A stretch of 8,061 nucleotides of DNA from positions 1 to 8,061 of the forward strand of contig JBBQBM010000027.1 in NCBI GenBank assembly GCA_038317375.1, read 5' to 3'. Of this stretch, positions 5,616-8,061 are shown piece after piece (the stretch's first letter is position 1; each line of letters starts with the position of its first letter). The notes below the pieces were generated by a model. The model did no database searches. It was not told the origin of the DNA and worked only from the letters and a program-made list of their open reading frames with translations. The translations under genes and the position numbers were made by a program. The stretch is from JBBQBM01 sp038317375. Its GTDB lineage: Bacteria > Patescibacteriota > Saccharimonadia > Saccharimonadales > JAGQMS01.

Positions 5616-5690
5616 GCCCTGGTAGCTCAGTGGTAGAGCGCATCCATGGTAAGGATGAGGTCTCGAGTTCAATCCTCGATCAGGGCTCCA
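5616..5690 (+). tRNA. tRNA-Thr (anticodon GGU)
   Basis: The 75-base cloverleaf is complete. The acceptor stem GCCCTGG pairs with TCAGGGC (one G-T pair), the D arm has GCTC/GAGC around AGTGGTA, the anticodon stem CATCC/GGATG encloses ATGGTAA with anticodon GGT at 5648-5650, and the T stem TCGAG/CTCGA encloses TTCAATC. The discriminator is U and the 3' CCA is encoded (5688-5690). It reads ACC and, by wobble, ACU threonine codons. A TATCAT at 5602-5607 inside the heptamer repeat could be its -10 box, which would start transcription at about the mature 5' end; no good -35 is seen. It lies 50 bases upstream of rpmG. Confidence 0.95.
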
Positions 5691-5694
5691 AGCA

Positions 5695-5730
5695 CAATCT
5701 GTTGAAATAAATAGTCCAATCTGTTAAAAT
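5695..5730 (+). repeat. 14-base direct repeat across the rpmG promoter
   Basis: CAATCTGTTGAAAT (5695-5708) and CAATCTGTTAAAAT (5717-5730) differ at one base and are offset by 22 bases, about two helical turns. The first copy holds the -35 and the second the -10 of the rpmG promoter. It could be an operator for a protein binding one DNA face, or a chance duplication. Confidence 0.5.
5702..5730 (+). promoter_or_regulatory. Promoter of rpmG, nearly leaderless
   Basis: TTGAAA (5702-5707), a 17-base spacer and TAAAAT (5725-5730), preceded by the extended -10 dinucleotide TG at 5722-5723, make the strongest-looking promoter in the window. The ATG at 5741 is 10 bases after the -10 box, leaving a leader of about 3-4 bases and no Shine-Dalgarno. 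It lies 12 bases after the tRNA-Thr end, so rpmG can be transcribed separately from the tRNA. Confidence 0.7.
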
Positions 5731-5740
5731 CAAGCTCAAT

Positions 5741-5947
5741 ATGGGACGAAAAAGCGACAAACGAAAAATTGTAGCACTTGTTAGTACAGCAAGTGGTCAC
5801 CGCACATACGTGACAACTAAGAACACCCAAAATACTCCAGACAAATTAAGACTAAAAAAATACGACAAATTTACCCGTAAACACGAATGGTTCGAAGAAA
5901 CCAAAAAGAGTCTCGGTAGGAACGAAGTAAAAGAACGAAAAGGCTAA
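5741..5947 (+). CDS. rpmG: Large-subunit ribosomal protein bL33
   Basis: A 68-residue basic protein of the 50S subunit, near the E site. The family core is clear: TYVTTKNTQNTPDKLRLKKY (residues 22-41), followed by DKFTRKHEWFEETK (42-55). The zinc-binding cysteine pairs of the C+ form are absent, so this is the zinc-independent C- form. A charged tail of about 13 residues extends beyond the usual C-terminus of ETK. The gene follows tRNA-Thr, reminiscent of the tRNA-Thr/Trp-rpmG-secE-nusG arrangement of many bacteria, but secE and nusG do not follow here. The promoter directly before the ATG suggests a nearly leaderless mRNA, notable for a highly expressed gene. Confidence 0.94.
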   Translation: MGRKSDKRKIVALVSTASGHRTYVTTKNTQNTPDKLRLKKYDKFTRKHEWFEETKKSLGRNEVKERKG

Positions 5948-5970
5948 AAACTAGCTAGGTGTACTGTCTC

Positions 5971-5985
5971 TAAAATCGAAGGAAA
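5971..5985 (+). promoter_or_regulatory. Possible -10 box and Shine-Dalgarno of the ABC exporter gene
   Basis: TAAAAT (5971-5976) could be a -10 box, but no -35 is evident. GAAGGAAA overlaps just downstream and its AAGGA (5979-5983) lies 9 bases before ATG 5993. The Shine-Dalgarno is plausible; the -10 is weak and transcription may simply continue from rpmG, 45 bases upstream. Confidence 0.3.
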
Positions 5986-5992
5986 CTTTCTG

Positions 5993-7798
5993 ATGAAGAA
6001 GCCAAGTATAAGCCGCGCAATAAATCGCGAACAGATTACTACTTTTTGGTGGTTAATCTCTATTGCTTTCCGGGAGTCTAGATGGCGAACTATTGGTTAC
6101 TTCTTTTTTGCATCAGTCCAAATTGCGACCAACCTATTTACTTATTATTCTACCGCCAGGGTTAGTGCGTACCTAGTAGAAATAGTTGCAGATAAACGAC
6201 CATCGAGTGATATCTGGCCATGGATATTCTTAACAGGCATTTCTAGTTTGATTGCCTATTCCTCTTACAGACTTCTACAGATATATCAACATCTGCTTTA
6301 TTACAAGATTGCACGATACTCGACCCGTATGTTTTATGAACAGCTTTGTTCTATGGACATGAGTGACTTTTATGACAAAGATACTAGAGACGAGCTAAAT
6401 AGAATAAACGAAGGCTATACTTGGCAACTACCGAATACTGCAACCCAATGTTTGGGAATAGTATATGGTGGTCTAAATACGGTAGTAACAGTAATAACTA
6501 TAGGTATAGTTGCCTGGTGGCTGATTCCTGTTTTTGCCATTCTGTTGATTCCTTCCCTGGTTTATGAGTCAAAATTGTCAAAGATTAACTGGTTTGTAAC
6601 AAGAGAAGACAGTGACGACAGGCACATCTTTTGGGGGCTTTCTTCAATATTTACTGTTGCAAGAAAGCAATTTGAGATTAGAGCATTGACTGCGCAAGCA
6701 AAACTTTTGAGATTGGTTGAGAAGATAAACGGAGGTTTCTATGATAAGCAGGCCAAGATTTTTGCTAGTTTACACTGGCTAGCAGGAGTTTCCGTAGTTT
6801 TACAAATTATAAGAGAAGTGGGTGCGCAAATATGGTTAGCAATACAAGTGATAAACAAGGCCTTAACTCTACAACAGTACTTTTTTTACGTCGCCATGGT
6901 GTTTCGTCTTGATGGAGCACTTTCAGGACTGTTCAACTCAATTGCACGTAACCAAGAGGGTCTAAAGTACTCATCTGATTATAGAAAATTTCAAAAACGT
7001 AAACCGTTATTAGTTGATGTTGTAAATGCCTCGAAAGTTACGACTTCCAGTCCACCGTTTATCGAGTTCGTGGATGCACAGTTTACATACCCTGGAGCGA
7101 GTAAGCCAGTGTTCTCTGGACTAAATCTTAGAATAGAATCAGGACAAAAGGTTGCATTGGTGGGAGAGAATGGGGTTGGTAAGTCGACCGTCATAAAACT
7201 ATTGATGAGATTCTATGCCTTAGAAAGAGGTAGGTTGCTAATTAACGGCGTAGATATCTTGGATATCAAGATTGAAAGTTGGTATCAGCAGATCGCTACC
7301 CTATTCCAAGATTTTAACCAATATCCGCTAACTGTCGCCGACAATATATCAATATCTGGTGTTGAGCATGATGATAAACGTGTTAAGAGCTCAGCTAAAC
7401 TGTCTGGTGCAGATAGATATATAGACACGCTGCCTAAAAAATACGAAACATACCTAGACCCGTCGTTCAAAGATGGTGTTGAACCAAGCGGAGGCCTATG
7501 GCAGAGAATTGCCTTGGCGCGAGCTTTTTACAGAGACGCCAACATAATTATTCTTGACGAACCGACCAGCGCTATTGATGCAAAAGCAGAGTACGAAATT
7601 TTTAATAACATTTTTGCAAGACATGACGGCAAGACAGCGCTAATTGTGTCGCATAGGTTCAGTACAGTAAGAAAGGCCGACAGAGTACTAGTACTTGAGG
7701 GTGGAAAGATAGTCGAAGACGGTACGCACGAAAGTCTACTCAAGAAGAAGGGTTTGTATGCTGAGATGTTCAACAAACAGGCAGAAGGTTATAGATAG
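5993..7798 (+). CDS. ABC exporter half-transporter (fused membrane and ATPase domains)
   Basis: A 601-residue inner-membrane protein with the MsbA/ABCB-type layout. The N-terminal membrane domain (about 20-320) shows hydrophobic segments near 33-53, 75-95, 157-190 (a helical hairpin), 260-285 and 292-315, consistent with six helices. The ATPase domain (about 355-600) has A-loop Y366, Walker A GENGVGKST (391-399), Q-loop Q439, signature PSGGLWQR (498-505), Walker B IIILDEP (518-524) with E523, D-loop SAID (526-529) and switch H554. The signature departs from LSGGQ at two positions. One complete half-transporter implies a homodimer. Substrate is unknown; lipids, peptides and drugs are all carried by this family. 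It has no partner gene and stands alone between rpmG and typA. The ATG has a Shine-Dalgarno at 5979-5983. No terminator is obvious after the TAG. Confidence 0.92.
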   Translation: MKKPSISRAINREQITTFWWLISIAFRESRWRTIGYFFFASVQIATNLFTYYSTARVSAYLVEIVADKRPSSDIWPWIFLTGISSLIAYSSYRLLQIYQHLLYYKIARYSTRMFYEQLCSMDMSDFYDKDTRDELNRINEGYTWQLPNTATQCLGIVYGGLNTVVTVITIGIVAWWLIPVFAILLIPSLVYESKLSKINWFVTREDSDDRHIFWGLSSIFTVARKQFEIRALTAQAKLLRLVEKINGGFYDKQAKIFASLHWLAGVSVVLQIIREVGAQIWLAIQVINKALTLQQYFFYVAMVFRLDGALSGLFNSIARNQEGLKYSSDYRKFQKRKPLLVDVVNASKVTTSSPPFIEFVDAQFTYPGASKPVFSGLNLRIESGQKVALVGENGVGKSTVIKLLMRFYALERGRLLINGVDILDIKIESWYQQIATLFQDFNQYPLTVADNISISGVEHDDKRVKSSAKLSGADRYIDTLPKKYETYLDPSFKDGVEPSGGLWQRIALARAFYRDANIIILDEPTSAIDAKAEYEIFNNIFARHDGKTALIVSHRFSTVRKADRVLVLEGGKIVEDGTHESLLKKKGLYAEMFNKQAEGYR

Positions 7799-7829
7799 TA
7801 TTTCACCCCTGTTCTTTTGTTAAAGTATG

Positions 7830-7853
7830 TGGTATGATTGACAACTAAAGGAA
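7830..7853 (+). promoter_or_regulatory. Extended -10 promoter and Shine-Dalgarno of typA
   Basis: TGGTATGAT (7830-7838) is an extended -10 element. AAAGGAA (7847-7853) lies 10 bases before ATG 7864 and acts as a Shine-Dalgarno at a rather long spacing. The expected leader is about 20 bases, so this gene has a conventional leader. Confidence 0.5.
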
Positions 7854-7863
7854 CCGATTTTTA

Positions 7864-8061
7864 ATGAACTCTGTAGAAAAAATACGCAATATTGCGATTA
7901 TTGCTCACGTCGACCACGGCAAAACTACCATCGTTGATGGTCTTTTAAAGCAGTCAAACACTTTTCGTTCGAACCAAGCCGAAATGTCACAAAGTTTAAT
8001 TATGGACAGTGGCGACCAAGAGAAAGAACGTGGCATGACCATTACCGCAAAAATCACCGCT
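7864..8061 (+). CDS. typA: Translational GTPase TypA/BipA, N-terminal part (runs off window)
   Basis: The first 66 residues of a ribosome-associated GTPase, with no stop before the window end. The start RNIAIIAHVDHGKTT (8-22) contains the G1 P-loop AHVDHGKT, and the sequence continues with SNTFRSNQ (31-38), LIMDSGDQEKERGMTI (45-60) and TAKITA. The spacing and the IMDSxDxEKERGxTI motif around switch I are typical of TypA/BipA rather than EF-G or LepA. The family acts in 50S assembly and stress or cold adaptation. The gene has its own promoter 66 bases after the ABC exporter. Confidence 0.92.
   Translation, partial: MNSVEKIRNIAIIAHVDHGKTTIVDGLLKQSNTFRSNQAEMSQSLIMDSGDQEKERGMTITAKITA

Noticed and set aside
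5616..5690. tRNA-Thr as an attachment site of an integrated element
   Set aside because: No repeat of the tRNA 3' end and no integrase gene seen in the window.
6991..7776. Minus-strand open frames inside the ABC transporter gene
   Set aside because: Antisense to the conserved ATPase domain, with no ribosome binding sites or recognisable protein features.
1..8061. Alternative genetic code with TGA as a sense codon, as in some CPR groups
   Set aside because: No in-frame TGA occurs in any real gene. Although no gene uses TGA as its stop, nine stops are too few to infer reassignment.

Overview
The window looks like a compact, moderately AT-rich chromosomal stretch from a reduced-genome bacterium, most likely of the Candidate Phyla Radiation (Patescibacteria, perhaps Saccharibacteria). 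This placement is an inference. It rests on tight packing, a mixture of housekeeping and small unknown genes, a Cys-less bL33, and many start codons lying 6-10 bases behind a -10 box without a ribosome binding site. No 16S rRNA or other decisive marker is present. All complete genes stop at TAA or TAG and none contains an in-frame TGA, so the standard bacterial code fits.

Layout. (1) 1-594, minus strand: N-terminal part of a glutamine synthetase (glnA), cut by the window edge, with a good TTGACA promoter and a Shine-Dalgarno. (2) 744-3600, plus strand: a MutT-like Nudix hydrolase, a divergent amidophosphoribosyltransferase (PurF family), a small protein of unknown function, and a second Nudix hydrolase whose ATG directly follows the stop of the unknown gene. 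(3) 3633-3800: a 55-residue single-pass membrane protein with its own -10 box and strong Shine-Dalgarno. (4) 3863-4903: an APH/choline-kinase-fold phosphotransferase, convergent with (5) a DEDDh-type 3'-5' exonuclease-like gene on the minus strand (4913-5512). (6) 5530-5605: two facing arrays of AACTNNN heptamers that can fold into a hairpin. (7) tRNA-Thr(GGU) at 5616-5690, then rpmG (bL33), then a one-gene ABC exporter (5993-7798). (8) 7864-8061: the N-terminus of the translational GTPase TypA/BipA, cut by the window edge.

How they fit together. GlnA makes glutamine and PurF-type enzymes consume it, but no other purine-pathway gene is seen and the PRPP loop of this PurF homologue is altered, so its role is uncertain. 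The two Nudix enzymes on either side of PurF suggest nucleotide handling or clean-up. The right half is translation-related (tRNA-Thr, bL33, TypA) with an exporter inserted between.

The most interesting system-level signal is the promoter/start architecture: at least five genes (purF, the 2770 gene, the phosphotransferase, the exonuclease, rpmG), and probably the first Nudix gene, appear to be transcribed as leaderless or nearly leaderless mRNAs. In contrast, glnA, the small membrane protein and typA have Shine-Dalgarno leaders. I do not see CRISPR arrays, insertion sequences, phage genes or a recognisable defence system.
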